NCBI GenBank assembly: GCA_025666215.1
Contig: CP102593.1
Coordinates: 3,361,001 to 3,425,000 of the forward strand
Source of the DNA: Xanthomonas campestris pv. phormiicola
GTDB taxonomy: Bacteria > Pseudomonadota > Gammaproteobacteria > Xanthomonadales > Xanthomonadaceae
Direction of reading: 5' to 3'
DNA: 64,000 bases
This document shows, in pieces, positions 1-9,034 of the stretch. The notes beneath the pieces are model-generated. The model worked only from the letters and a program-made list of their open reading frames with translations. It ran no database searches and was not told the DNA's origin. Every line of letters begins with the position of its first letter. Positions within the stretch are counted from its first letter, which is position 1. Both the position numbers and the translations under genes were made by a program.

Positions 1-1455
1 GTTGAGCGCCAGGTTGACGTTCTTGCTGCTGCTCTCGTCCTTCAGATCGACCGGCAACAGGGTCGAGTTCAGCGCGGCGATGGTGGCCGGATCGGACAGG
101 TTGAAGACGTTGTCGTTCTGCATCACCTCGGCCAGCTCGGAGGTCACCGCAAAACCGTAGCGCACCAGCTTGTCCTTGTACTTGGCGTAGCCGACGCTGG
201 CATCCCACTGCCAGCTGGAATCGCCGAAGGCGCCGTGCAGGCCGGCGACCAGGTTGGTCTGCGCCATCGACGAGACGTACTTGCGGCTGAACAGCGAGGA
301 ACGCAGGTAGTAGTCGCTCAGGTCCGAACCGAACGGATTGTAGGGATTGGCGGCGATGTCCACGCCCAGCGAACTGGCGCTGATGCCGTAGGGCTGCAGG
401 TGCGAGGTGGTCTTGCTGTGCGTCCACAACAGGTCGACATAGGCCTGGATGCTGTCGGTCACGTCGTAGGTGGCGCGCATGGTGAAGTTGGTGCGCTCCA
501 CCGGGGTGATCATGTACTGCGTGTCGTAGTAGTTGTACCTGTCGCCCGATTCGCTGCCGAACGCATGGAAATCGGCGGCAGTCAGCGTGCCGGCGCCGAG
601 GTTGCTGTTCGGGGTGAGTCTGGAACCATCGCTGAGCACGGCGCGGGTATTGCTGCCGGTCATGTTGCCGATGACGCCGTTGGTGTAGCTGAGCTGGCTC
701 CGCGCGAAGCTGCGGTCGCGGTTGTACAGCGCGTTCTGCGAGTTGTGGCTCAGCCCCAGCATCACGCTGCCGCGCTCCCAGGTCTTGCCCCATTCCAGGT
801 CGAAATTGCGGCGGATGCCGTCGCCATGGCCGCTGATGCCGTAGTCGGCTTCCAGCGCGACGCCGTCGTAGCCCTTCTTGAGGATGATGTTGACCACGCC
901 GCCGATGGCATCGGAGCCGTAGATCGCCGAGGCGCCGGCGGTCAGCACTTCGATATGGTCGATCATCGAGGCCGGGATCGAATTGAGGTCCACGCCCGGG
1001 CTGGCGCTGACGCTGCTCGCCGGGCCGCTCATGCGGTGGCCGTTGAGCAGCACCAGGGTCCGCTCCGGCCCCAGGCCGCGCATCGACACCAGCGCGCGGC
1101 CATGGCTGAAGCTGCTGTTGATCGAGGTGTTGGCCTGGTAGCCGGCCATCACCGACATGTTCTGCAGCAGTTCGCCGACGGTGGACTTGCCGCTGTCCTC
1201 GATGCGCTGGCGGTCGATGGTGACCACCGGGCTGGCGGTCTCGATGTCCACGCGGCGGATATGCGAGCCGGTCACGGTGACGGTATCCAGCGTGCTGGCC
1301 GCGGTCTCGGTGGACGTGGCCTCCTGCGCCAGGGCGCAGGGCGCGATGGCGGCGAGCGCCAGCGCGGTGCCGATCGCGGCGGCCAGCGGACGCGGCCGCT
1401 GCGACCAGCGCGGGCGGATGGAAGGCGATGCAACGCGGGCAGACAAAGACGACAT
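1..1455 (-). CDS. TonB-dependent receptor, N-terminal part (cut by window edge)
   Basis: Outer-membrane TonB-dependent receptor; 485 codons are visible and the rest of the beta-barrel lies outside the window. The start is the ATG at 1455, preceded by AAAGGAGA. The N-terminus has a long basic leader, a hydrophobic stretch and an ALAQ-type signal peptidase site near residue 44. A TonB-box-like LDTVTVTG follows, then a plug domain with VSMRGLGPERTLVLLNGHR, an IEVLTAGASAIYGSDAIGG motif and VVNIILKK, all typical of plug domains. The substrate cannot be read from the sequence. The neighbouring Tat-exported glycosidase candidate and GH35 enzyme suggest a carbohydrate uptake locus, but this is inference. 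Family assignment is secure. Confidence 0.93.
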   Translation of the reverse strand, partial: MSSLSARVASPSIRPRWSQRPRPLAAAIGTALALAAIAPCALAQEATSTETAASTLDTVTVTGSHIRRVDIETASPVVTIDRQRIEDSGKSTVGELLQNMSVMAGYQANTSINSSFSHGRALVSMRGLGPERTLVLLNGHRMSGPASSVSASPGVDLNSIPASMIDHIEVLTAGASAIYGSDAIGGVVNIILKKGYDGVALEADYGISGHGDGIRRNFDLEWGKTWERGSVMLGLSHNSQNALYNRDRSFARSQLSYTNGVIGNMTGSNTRAVLSDGSRLTPNSNLGAGTLTAADFHAFGSESGDRYNYYDTQYMITPVERTNFTMRATYDVTDSIQAYVDLLWTHSKTTSHLQPYGISASSLGVDIAANPYNPFGSDLSDYYLRSSLFSRKYVSSMAQTNLVAGLHGAFGDSSWQWDASVGYAKYKDKLVRYGFAVTSELAEVMQNDNVFNLSDPATIAALNSTLLPVDLKDESSSKNVNLALN

Positions 1456-1807
1456 CGGATTCTCCTTTGGGCTGCGATGGCCGCCGGTCGGCAGCCACGG
1501 CAAGCCGATCCAGGGACGGTCACGCTGAGCGCAAGCGGTCGTTGGCGAAGGGAGTAAGGCGGGACGCCGTACGCAACAACCGCGCTGGGTGGGAGATCCC
1601 AACGCCGCTGATGCGACAACGCGAAAAGGGTCCATTGCGCTGCGTCCGGCAGCCTGTCCATCGTGCGGAAATCTCCCCCATGGATATCACCGCATGGACA
1701 CAATGTGCGCGTAGCGTAGTAGGGCTGTCTTGTCGTATTTATCGGTGAAACATGCGGAATACCGCACTGAATCGCCCGCGCAGGGACGTTTCCGACTTTT
1801 TCGCCAC
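1456..1807. other. Intergenic region upstream of the TonB receptor, with an inverted repeat
   Basis: About 350 bases without a convincing gene; it must hold the promoter of the receptor gene. The clearest element is the inverted repeat TGCGG-AATA-CCGCA at 1753-1766, a possible operator. No strong sigma-70 promoter stood out by eye. The short ORFs here have no recognisable protein features. Confidence 0.4.
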
Positions 1808-4177
1808 TCAGCCGTAGGCGGCCGAAATCGTCATCTGCCGCGCTCCTCCGGCGGGCACCAGCACGCGTTCCTTGCGCGGCCCGGACAAGGCCACCGCGCG
1901 CCCGTCGATCAGCACCTCGCGCAGCTGCGTGCCGGCCGGCACACGCAGGGTTAGCCAGGTGCGTGCCGGTGCCTGCTCAGGCAACCTCAGCGTGCCGTCG
2001 ATGCGCTTGCGCGCCGGATCGCCGCGCAGGCTCAGCGACACGGCGCCCCAGCGCGTCGGCGCGGCGGCGATCGCGATCGCCTCGCCGCTGCCCAGCCACG
2101 CGCGCGGCAGCGCGCGCGCCAGGAACAGTTCCTCGCCGGCGCTGTCCTCGAACACCAGCATCCAGCGCAGCAGCAGCGGGATGGTCATCTGCGCCGGGAT
2201 GCAGAACAGCGGCATGCCGCCGGTGATGCCGCTGACCTCGCCCGCGGTCCAGCTGCCGCGCGTGTGCACGTGGTAGCGGTGCGCGTACAGGAACAGCAGG
2301 TATTCCTCGATCCGGTCCAGGCGCAGCAGCTGCTGCGCGTAGCCGTAGGAGATGAAGCCGAGCAGGTCGCGCCCGTCCGGGGTCGGCGGGGCGATGTTGC
2401 CGACCACGCCGAGGCTGGTGCCGCCGTGGCCGCGCACGCAATCGATGACCAGGTGCGCCAGGTCGTCGGGCAGCACGTCGGCCTGCAGCAGTTCGGCGTA
2501 GGCGCGGTGCGGCCAGCCCTGCTCGCTCGGGCTCTCCTGTTGCAGCGACTGGCGGAAGGTCAGCTTCACTCCCGGCAGCGGGCCGATGTAGGCCGGCTTG
2601 AGATCGCGGCGGATATTGGCACGCAGGGTCTTGTGCAGCTGCGCGGTCAGTTGCTGCGCGCGCCGCCGCCACTGCGCCGCGGTGGCCTGCGCGCCCGGCC
2701 CGGCGATCGTGGCCCACACCGCGGCGATGTCCTGCCAGCCGCGCACGGCCAGCGCGCTGTTGGCGTAGTACGGCTTCCACCACAGGCTCGGGTCCGGGAA
2801 CAGGCAGGCATCGGATTCGTTCCAGCCGTGGATCAGGCCGTACCCGGGCGCCTTCGCCGGCAGCTGCAGGCTGGCGTCGTGCAGTTCCAGCAGGATCTGG
2901 ACTGTCGCCTCGATCTTGCCACGGTGCTTGCGCAGCAATGCCGCATCGCCGGTATAGCGCAGGTAGCGCGCCAGCAGCGACAGGGTCAGGCCGAACTGGC
3001 CGGTCTCCGCGCCGCGCATGTTGACCATGCCGTCGTCCTGCACGAAGTCGCTGAAGTAGCCGTCCAGCACCGCGCCGGCCTGGGCGAAGCGGCCCCACTC
3101 CAGGTTCGCGTACAGCGAGCTGGTGAAGGTGTCCTGGAAACCGTCGTATTCGTTGCCGTAGTAGTCGCGGTCGACCGCGCCGTATTTCGGATAGGTGCCG
3201 CCGGGGCGCACCACCAGTTCGCGGGCGAAGGCGAAGCGCGCCATGTCGCTCCAGCTGGCATCGGGCAGCTGTGCCTGCACGGTGTCGGCGAGCAGGCCCT
3301 GCCAGTAGCCGGCGAAGGCCAGCAGGCCGCGGTAGAAGTCCTCGGCGCTGCGCGGGCCGCGCCGCGGCGGGTAGTCGGGATAGCTGTAGCCGTACACCAC
3401 CTTGGTCACCTGGCCATGCTCGACCAGCGCGCTGCGGTGCCAGGTCTGCACGATGAAGCGATCGGTGGCGAGCACGTCGGCGAACAGCAGCACGTCGTAG
3501 TAGCGGCCCTCGCCGGCCGGCACCACCTTGCGCACCGCCGGCATCCAGCCGCCGATCAGGCCTTCGTGGCGGCGTGCGACCAGCTCGGCCTTGCCCAGTT
3601 CGGGGAAGGCGTGCAGCGCGCGATAGGCGCGGGTACGGCCGTCCGGATACACCGGCATGGTGTCGGCGCACTCGCGGGTGCCGACGAAGGTGGTCCACGG
3701 CAGGCGCCCGTTGTAGTCCTTGGGATCCAGTTGCGAGGCCGGCGGCGGCGCCGCGTCGCGCACTTCCTCCGCGCGCGGATCGCCGTCGCGCAGCAGACGG
3801 TCGGCGAGCAGGTCGGCTTCGGCCAGCGCCACGTCGGCAAGCTTCATGCCGAAGTACGGCGCCTGCGCACTCGGGTAGACCGCTTCGGTGCGCTTGCCCA
3901 GCACCAGCGCGCCGCCGGGGCCGAGCAGGGTCAGGTCGCCGTCGGCGCTGCGCAGGTCTTCGTACACCTGCCACTGCGCGCCGGCCTCGACGAAGCGGCA
4001 TTGCAGGGTGTGGCCGGCGAGCGCATCGGCGGCCAGCGGCTGCAGCCGCGGCGATGCCGGCGCGGGCGACGCGGCCGGCGTGGCGTTGGCGGGCGCGGCG
4101 ATGCCCCCGGCCAGGGCTTCGACACCGGCCACTGCGCCGACCGCCAAGCCCTGACGCAGGAAATCTCTCCGATCCAT
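1808..4177 (-). CDS. Tat-exported six-hairpin glycosidase-like protein
   Basis: A protein of 789 aa starting at the ATG at 4177, preceded by GGGGGA. The longer ORF upstream has no signal, whereas this start places a twin-arginine signal exactly at the N-terminus (MDRRDFLRQGLAVGAVAG followed by an Ala-rich region). The body has aromatic- and acid-rich segments such as DRDYYGNEYDGFQDTF, GWNESDACLFPDP and helical hairpin-like stretches, followed by a C-terminal beta-rich region. This resembles (alpha/alpha)6-barrel glycosidases, but I cannot assign a GH family or substrate. Its position beside a TonB receptor and a GH35 enzyme supports carbohydrate degradation. Export by Tat is seen directly in the signal; the enzymatic role is inferred. 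Confidence 0.75.
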   Translation of the reverse strand: MDRRDFLRQGLAVGAVAGVEALAGGIAAPANATPAASPAPASPRLQPLAADALAGHTLQCRFVEAGAQWQVYEDLRSADGDLTLLGPGGALVLGKRTEAVYPSAQAPYFGMKLADVALAEADLLADRLLRDGDPRAEEVRDAAPPPASQLDPKDYNGRLPWTTFVGTRECADTMPVYPDGRTRAYRALHAFPELGKAELVARRHEGLIGGWMPAVRKVVPAGEGRYYDVLLFADVLATDRFIVQTWHRSALVEHGQVTKVVYGYSYPDYPPRRGPRSAEDFYRGLLAFAGYWQGLLADTVQAQLPDASWSDMARFAFARELVVRPGGTYPKYGAVDRDYYGNEYDGFQDTFTSSLYANLEWGRFAQAGAVLDGYFSDFVQDDGMVNMRGAETGQFGLTLSLLARYLRYTGDAALLRKHRGKIEATVQILLELHDASLQLPAKAPGYGLIHGWNESDACLFPDPSLWWKPYYANSALAVRGWQDIAAVWATIAGPGAQATAAQWRRRAQQLTAQLHKTLRANIRRDLKPAYIGPLPGVKLTFRQSLQQESPSEQGWPHRAYAELLQADVLPDDLAHLVIDCVRGHGGTSLGVVGNIAPPTPDGRDLLGFISYGYAQQLLRLDRIEEYLLFLYAHRYHVHTRGSWTAGEVSGITGGMPLFCIPAQMTIPLLLRWMLVFEDSAGEELFLARALPRAWLGSGEAIAIAAAPTRWGAVSLSLRGDPARKRIDGTLRLPEQAPARTWLTLRVPAGTQLREVLIDGRAVALSGPRKERVLVPAGGARQMTISAAYG

Positions 4178-4308
4178 ATAGCGTCCCCCGATGAGCAATA
4201 GCGCATCATCGTGCGCCGCAGGGGCCGTCACGTCTTGTGTGCTGTGTCGAGGATCGGTGCGGAAAACTGCATAGCGTTGGCGCTGCGGGGGCAGTTGCAC
4301 GAGGCTTC

Positions 4309-4500
4309 GCCCGTACCCTCATCCGCCCCTGCGGGGCACCTTCTCCCGATGGGAGAAGGGAACAGCGCTGGCCCCTCTCCCGTCGGGAGAGGGGTTGGGG
4401 TGAGGGTCCGGCGCGAAGCGTCTCGCGGAGTTGGGTGCACGAGGCTGCGCACGTACCCTCACCCGCCCCTTCGGGGCACCTTCCCCCAAGAAGGGGGCCA
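4309..4500. repeat. Intergenic palindromic repeat, family A, tandem copies
   Basis: Two adjacent copies of a palindromic element built from CCTTCTCCCGATGGGAGAAGG or CCCTCTCCCGTCGGGAGAGGGG hairpins, joined to ACCCTCA-CCGCCCC-CGGGGCACC arms. The same element recurs at 10655-10790 and 24250-24388. It lies between the flagellar-like ORF and the Tat-exported protein and could form strong hairpins in either transcript. Confidence 0.85.
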
Positions 4501-4534
4501 TGGTCCCGGTGGGAGGAGGAAGCGCGTCCTGGCC

Positions 4535-4843
4535 TCAGGCCAGGACGTCTAGCAGGCTGCCGATGGTGTCGTCGGCCGCGCGCAGCACCCGCGCGTTGGC
4601 CTGGAAATCGTTGCGTGCGGACAGCCCGCCGACCATGTCGTCGACCAGGTCGCTGCCCTCGCCGCCCGCCGCCTGCACCTGGACGCTCACGCCGCCGCCG
4701 GGTGCTTCCTGGTTGGCCGTGACCTGGCGCTGGAAGCCCTCGGTGGCGGCGTTGGCGACATTGTTCGCGCGCGCCTGCAGCCCGGAGGCGGCGGCGCGCA
4801 TGCCGGACAGGGCGATCGAGGACACCGAAGCGATGGAACTCAT
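4535..4843 (-). CDS. Small orphan flagellar basal-body rod-like protein
   Basis: A 102-aa protein. The N-terminus (IALSGMRAAASGLQARANNVANAATEGFQ) matches the N-terminal rod motif of FlgB/FlgC/FlgG proteins, whose hallmark is ANNxAN..T. The C-terminus (DLVDDMVGGLSARNDFQANARVLRAADDTIGSLLDVLA) matches their C-terminal helix motif. The usual middle domain is almost absent and no flagellar genes surround it. The ATG at 4843 fits the family start; a GTG at 4879 would add 12 residues, beginning 5 bases after the GH35 stop. It could be a degenerate rod protein or a specialised small one. Confidence 0.72.
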   Translation of the reverse strand: MSSIASVSSIALSGMRAAASGLQARANNVANAATEGFQRQVTANQEAPGGGVSVQVQAAGGEGSDLVDDMVGGLSARNDFQANARVLRAADDTIGSLLDVLA

Positions 4844-4883
4844 GCGCGTTTGCTCGTCGGGCGGCCGGGTTGCGGCCACAAGG

Positions 4884-6599
4884 TCAGTAGGTTCCCACGG
4901 TCACCCGCAGCACGTAGGGATCGGCACGCCGGAAGTTGAGCCCGTAGTCGGTCTCGTCGCCGTTCAACAGGCGCACGAACCGCCACTGCCCATCGACGTA
5001 GCGGCCCTGCTCCACGCGCAGCAGTTGCCCGTATTTGCCATCGGCACGGTCGCGCACAAATTCAACCCGGGAATTGAAACCTGTGACCAGGAACACGTTC
5101 GGCTGCAATTCCAGCACCAGCGCGCGGCCGTCGTGCTGCGGGGTGCCGGGCAGGATCGCCGGCGCCTCGCCCCAGCCCGGCGCGCCGAACGACACCTGCG
5201 CCTGCCACGGCCCGAAGCGCAGGCTCTGCTTCGGTACCCCGGCCTTCTCCACCGCCGCCTGCAAGGTGCCGGCGAACGCGCCGGCGGCCAGTGCGCGCTG
5301 CAGCGGCGCGAGCAGGCCGAAGCCGGCCGCATGCGCGGCGAGCGCGGCCTGGTTGTCCGGCGTGTCCTCGTTGCCGTCGATGCCGAACACCGAAAAACCG
5401 ATGCCGCCGCGGCCGAGCACGTGGAAGTGGTACGGCGCGGTGGCCGCCTCGAAGCCGGTCTCCGACACCCAGGCCGGATTGTCGGCGCGCGCGTACTGGC
5501 CGACCACCTTGGTGTACTCGTCGTAGTCGCTGGTGTAGATGTCGGTGCCGATGAAGTCGATCGCCGGCGTGGCCAGGCGCCACAGGTCGAACACGTTCCA
5601 GGTGGCGCCGCCGGCCGGGTATTCCTCGCCCGCTTTGGTGCGGCCCTTGTAGCGCAGCCAGGTGTTCACGTACAGCGGCAGCGGATACGCGGCCTTGCCG
5701 GCGGCGGCGACCTGCTGGATGTAGCTGGCGTTGCTCCAGGCGCTGAACATTTCCTCGGCATCGCGGCCGAACACCTGGCTCCAGCTGCCGGCCGGCTTGC
5801 CCAGGCGCTGCAGCACGTCCGCCGGCACCGCGGCATCGAACGCACGCTCGCCGGCGGCGCCATGGTCGCGCACGGTGCCGATCGCGCCGGGTTCGTTCTG
5901 CACCTGCACCGCGATCACCGTGTAGCGGCCGGCGTCGATCCTGCGCAGGTGCTGCATCAGCGCGGCGAAGGCGCGCGCATCGGCCTGCAGGTTGGCCGCG
6001 GAATGCGGCGACAGCACATCGACCGGTTCGCCCTTGGCGTCGCGCATGCGCGGATAGGTGGCCGGATCGCGCTTGATCCATTCCGGCACGTAGTGCATCT
6101 GCCCGTTCTTCCAGGTGCCGAACCACAGCACGATCAGGCGCAGCCCGCGCGCGCGGCTCTGCTCGACCAGCGCATCGACGTTGCGGTAGTCGTAGCGGCC
6201 CGGCTCCGGTTCGAACTGCTCCCAGTACACCGGCGCCTCGACCGTGTTCGCATGCAGCGCCTGCACCGCGTCCAGCGCCTGCGGCAACACCTGCGGCCAG
6301 GCGCTGGAGTTGTGCAGCTGCGCGGCCATGATGCTGTACGGCGCGCCGTCGACGAACAGCGCGTGGTGGCCGTCGCGGCTGACGTAGCGCGGCATCTCTT
6401 CGGCAGTGGCCAGTGCGGGCGCCAGCGTCAGGAACGCGGCGAGGATCAGGGGGCTGTGGGGTCGGGACCCGGGACGCGGGACGCGGGAGTCGGAAAAGCC
6501 AAGAGCGCGGCGCTTCGACACGATCGGCTGTGGCTGTTGCCGGTGCTGTTCCGGGTCCCGGGTCCCGGGTCCCGAGTCCCGCCGCAAACATCGCCACAT
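4884..6599 (-). CDS. Secreted GH35-type beta-galactosidase-like glycosidase with repeat-interrupted signal peptide
   Basis: About 571 aa. A TIM-barrel glycosidase of the GH35 type: HALFVDGAPYSIMAAQLHNSS at the start of the mature protein, EAPVYWEQFEPEPGRYDY, QVQNEPG (probable acid/base Glu) and WVSETGFE (probable nucleophile). The chosen ATG at 6599 has GGGGAG about 6 bases upstream; ATGs at 6605 and 6623 are alternatives, the last overlapping the dipeptidyl peptidase stop. Between the basic start (MWRCLRR) and the hydrophobic signal core (LILAAFLTLAPALATA) lie about 40 in-frame codons made of heptamer repeat DNA. Removing them would give an ordinary signal peptide. Export is therefore uncertain. 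Likely cotranscribed with the upstream peptidase gene. Confidence 0.82.
   Translation of the reverse strand: MWRCLRRDSGPGTRDPEQHRQQPQPIVSKRRALGFSDSRVPRPGSRPHSPLILAAFLTLAPALATAEEMPRYVSRDGHHALFVDGAPYSIMAAQLHNSSAWPQVLPQALDAVQALHANTVEAPVYWEQFEPEPGRYDYRNVDALVEQSRARGLRLIVLWFGTWKNGQMHYVPEWIKRDPATYPRMRDAKGEPVDVLSPHSAANLQADARAFAALMQHLRRIDAGRYTVIAVQVQNEPGAIGTVRDHGAAGERAFDAAVPADVLQRLGKPAGSWSQVFGRDAEEMFSAWSNASYIQQVAAAGKAAYPLPLYVNTWLRYKGRTKAGEEYPAGGATWNVFDLWRLATPAIDFIGTDIYTSDYDEYTKVVGQYARADNPAWVSETGFEAATAPYHFHVLGRGGIGFSVFGIDGNEDTPDNQAALAAHAAGFGLLAPLQRALAAGAFAGTLQAAVEKAGVPKQSLRFGPWQAQVSFGAPGWGEAPAILPGTPQHDGRALVLELQPNVFLVTGFNSRVEFVRDRADGKYGQLLRVEQGRYVDGQWRFVRLLNGDETDYGLNFRRADPYVLRVTVGTY
6460..6583. repeat. 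Heptamer palindromic repeat, family B, inside GH35 signal-peptide region
   Basis: Left arm of GGGACNC-type heptamers at about 6460-6495 and right arm of GGGTCCC/GAGTCCC heptamers at about 6548-6582, forming an inverted repeat with a loop of roughly 50 bases. Related copies lie at 22727-22836, 48284-48345 and 48938-49030. This copy is coding and in frame. Confidence 0.85.
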
Positions 6600-6612
6600 C
6601 CTCATCTCCCCT

Positions 6613-8928
6613 CTAGTTCGCATTCCAGCGCGGCGTCGGCGCGCCCAGCAGATGCCGCACGAAGAAGTCGTACTGGCGCCGCTGCACGTAGTCGATCGGA
6701 CCAGTGGAGCGGCCGACCGAATGCTCGCCGCCGGGCACGTTGAGCAGGTCGAACTCCTTGCCGGCCTTGATCAGCGCATCCACCACCTGCGCGGTCGAGG
6801 CTGGATCGACGTTGCTGTCCTGCTCGCCGACGATCAGCAGCAATTCACCGCGCAGCCTGGCCGCGTTGTCCACCCCGGAGGCGGCGGCGTAGCTGGCGTC
6901 CACCGGCCAGCCCATCCACTGCTCGTTCCAGCTGATCTTGTCCATGCGGTTGTCGTAGCAGCCGGCGAACGCCACGCCCACCTTGTAGAAGTCCGGATGC
7001 CGTTCCAGCGCGCCAAGCGTGCTCTGCCCGCCGGCCGAGGCGCCGTAGATACCGACCCGGCTGATGTCGTAGGACGGATCCTTGGCCGCCAGCGCCTTGT
7101 GCCAGGCGATGCGGTCGGGGAACCCGGAATCGCCGAGGTTCTTCCAGGCCACGTCGTGGAACGCCTTGGAACGGTTGGCGGTGCCCATGCCGTCGATCAT
7201 CACCACGATGAAGCCCAGGTCGGCCTGCGCCTGCATGCCGATCTGCTTGTCGCCGCCGGAGTGGTAGCCGAACGGCCAGAAGGTCTTGGGCACGAAGCTG
7301 TCGTGCGGGCCGGCGTAGATGTTCTCGATCACCGGGTATGTCTTGCGCGGATCGTAGTCGCGCGGGCGCACCACCATGCCCCAGATGTCGGTGCGGCCGT
7401 CGCGGCCCTTGGCCACGAAGGTCTGCGGCGCGCGCCAGCCGGCGGCCTGCAGCTTGCCGATGTCGCCGCGTTCCACCACCTGCAGCAGCGTGCCGTCGAT
7501 GGCGTGCAGTTCCATCACCGGCGGCAGGTCCGGGCGCGAATAGGTGTCCACGTAGTGGCGGCCGTCGTCGGCGATGGCCACGTCGTGGTCGGCGTCGGCG
7601 GTGGTCAGCCGGGTCAGGTGGCGGCCGTCGAAATCGACCGCGAACAGCTGCCGGTAGTACGGGTCCTTGCCCGCATCCATGCCGCTGGCGGAGAACCAGA
7701 TGCGGCGCTGCGCGTCGTCCACGCGCAGCACGTCGCGCACGATCCACGCGCCCTTGGTGATCTGCGTCTTGACCTTGCCGGTTTCGCCATCGAACAGATA
7801 GAGATGGCGCCAGCCGTCGCGCTCGGAGATCCACAGGATCTCCTGGCCGAGGCCGTCCACGTCGTGGCGGTAGCTGCGGTCGGCGTAGACGAAGGTCGTG
7901 GCGTCCTCGCCCACCGCCACGCGCGCGCGGCCGCTGGCCGCGTCCACCGCGATCGCGCGCATGCGCTGGAAGCCGCGCTGCACGTAGTCGAACACGAAGC
8001 TGCGGCCGTCCTTGCGCCACTGGATCGGCGACAGCTGGTAGGGATTGGCGAACAGCGCGTCGTCGATGGCGATGCGGCGCGCGCCGGTGGCCGTGGACAG
8101 CGCGGCGATGTCGAACAACACCGGCCGCTCGATATCCACCGCATCGCCAGGCTTGGGGTACAGCTGGGTGCGCACGCGCGGCTGGCCGCCGCCGGGCGGC
8201 GCCGCCTCCACCCGCGTCACCCGCCGCGCGAAACCAGGGCGCACCTTGTACACCGCCAGCCGCAGCGAATCCGGCGACCAGGCCAGCGTTTCCGGATCGT
8301 AGAAATCGTCGGCGCGGCCGTCGTCGCTCAAGCGCACCACGCGGCCGTCGGCGACGCTGCGCAACACGATGTCGTTGCCGTCGGCGAGCGCGTCCCAGCG
8401 CCCGTCCGGCGAGCGATGCGGCGTATTGTCGGCGGCCACCGCCGGATCGCGGACCACGCCGAAGCCGCGCGGCCGCGGCTGCGGGCCGGCCTCGGCGCGC
8501 GCGCAGACATAGTCGGCGAGCGTGCAGCGCCACGGCGCGTAGTCGATCTGGAACACGATCGCGGCGTTGTCGCGTCCGGCGTCGGCCGCATAGCTGAAGC
8601 GCTCGAACGGCAACCGCAGCGCCGGGTACTCGGTCCCGGCCGCGGCGCTGAGCCCGCGCGCCAGCCGCAGCGCATCGAACGCCGGCTGCTTGCGCTGGCC
8701 GGCCACGTCCTCGAGCACGAAGGCGAAGCCGCCGGGTACCGTCTTGCGGTAATAGAACGTGCCGTCGTCGCGCCATTGCGCCGGCCAGGTCACGTTCTCG
8801 GTCAGCGTCATCCACGCCTCGCGCAGGCCGAGCGAGCGCTGGTAATCGGCGACGCTCGGTGCGGCCTGGGCGCTGCCGGCGGCGATGGACGCCGCGGCCA
8901 GCACGATCGATGCAACGAATCTGTTCAT
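6613..8928 (-). CDS. Exported S9-family dipeptidyl peptidase (DPP IV-like)
   Basis: A 771-aa serine peptidase of the prolyl oligopeptidase/DPP IV family. It begins with a Sec signal peptide (MNRFVASIVLAAASIAAGSAQA), so it works in the periplasm or outside. The first 500 residues contain propeller-type repeats (SPDGRWDALADGNDIVL, AWSPDSLRLAVYK). The C-terminal alpha/beta hydrolase domain carries Ser631 in GIYGASAGGQS, Asp704 in VGEQDSNVD and His736 in PGGEHSVG, a complete triad. Enzymes of this family release X-Pro dipeptides, which fits the proline/hydroxyproline theme of the genes upstream. The stop lies a few bases before the GH35 gene, suggesting cotranscription. Confidence 0.93.
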   Translation of the reverse strand: MNRFVASIVLAAASIAAGSAQAAPSVADYQRSLGLREAWMTLTENVTWPAQWRDDGTFYYRKTVPGGFAFVLEDVAGQRKQPAFDALRLARGLSAAAGTEYPALRLPFERFSYAADAGRDNAAIVFQIDYAPWRCTLADYVCARAEAGPQPRPRGFGVVRDPAVAADNTPHRSPDGRWDALADGNDIVLRSVADGRVVRLSDDGRADDFYDPETLAWSPDSLRLAVYKVRPGFARRVTRVEAAPPGGGQPRVRTQLYPKPGDAVDIERPVLFDIAALSTATGARRIAIDDALFANPYQLSPIQWRKDGRSFVFDYVQRGFQRMRAIAVDAASGRARVAVGEDATTFVYADRSYRHDVDGLGQEILWISERDGWRHLYLFDGETGKVKTQITKGAWIVRDVLRVDDAQRRIWFSASGMDAGKDPYYRQLFAVDFDGRHLTRLTTADADHDVAIADDGRHYVDTYSRPDLPPVMELHAIDGTLLQVVERGDIGKLQAAGWRAPQTFVAKGRDGRTDIWGMVVRPRDYDPRKTYPVIENIYAGPHDSFVPKTFWPFGYHSGGDKQIGMQAQADLGFIVVMIDGMGTANRSKAFHDVAWKNLGDSGFPDRIAWHKALAAKDPSYDISRVGIYGASAGGQSTLGALERHPDFYKVGVAFAGCYDNRMDKISWNEQWMGWPVDASYAAASGVDNAARLRGELLLIVGEQDSNVDPASTAQVVDALIKAGKEFDLLNVPGGEHSVGRSTGPIDYVQRRQYDFFVRHLLGAPTPRWNAN

Positions 8929-8958
8929 TACGCTCCGATATCCCCCACATCATGCTGT

Positions 8959-9021
8959 TGTTGGAGCGGCTTCAGCCGCGACAACGTGCTGAAACGTTCT
9001 GTCGCGGCTGCAGCCTCCTAC
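8959..9021. repeat. REP-like palindrome, family C
   Basis: Inverted arms TTGGAGCGGCTTCAGCCGCGAC and GTCGCGGCTGCAGCCTCCTAC around an approximately 19-base loop, between the permease and peptidase genes. Family members are at 25852-25923 and 30858-30919. GTAGGAGCGGCTTCAGCCGCGAC-type palindromes are abundant in Xanthomonadaceae. Confidence 0.85.
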
Positions 9022-9034
9022 AAAAAAAGAAAAC

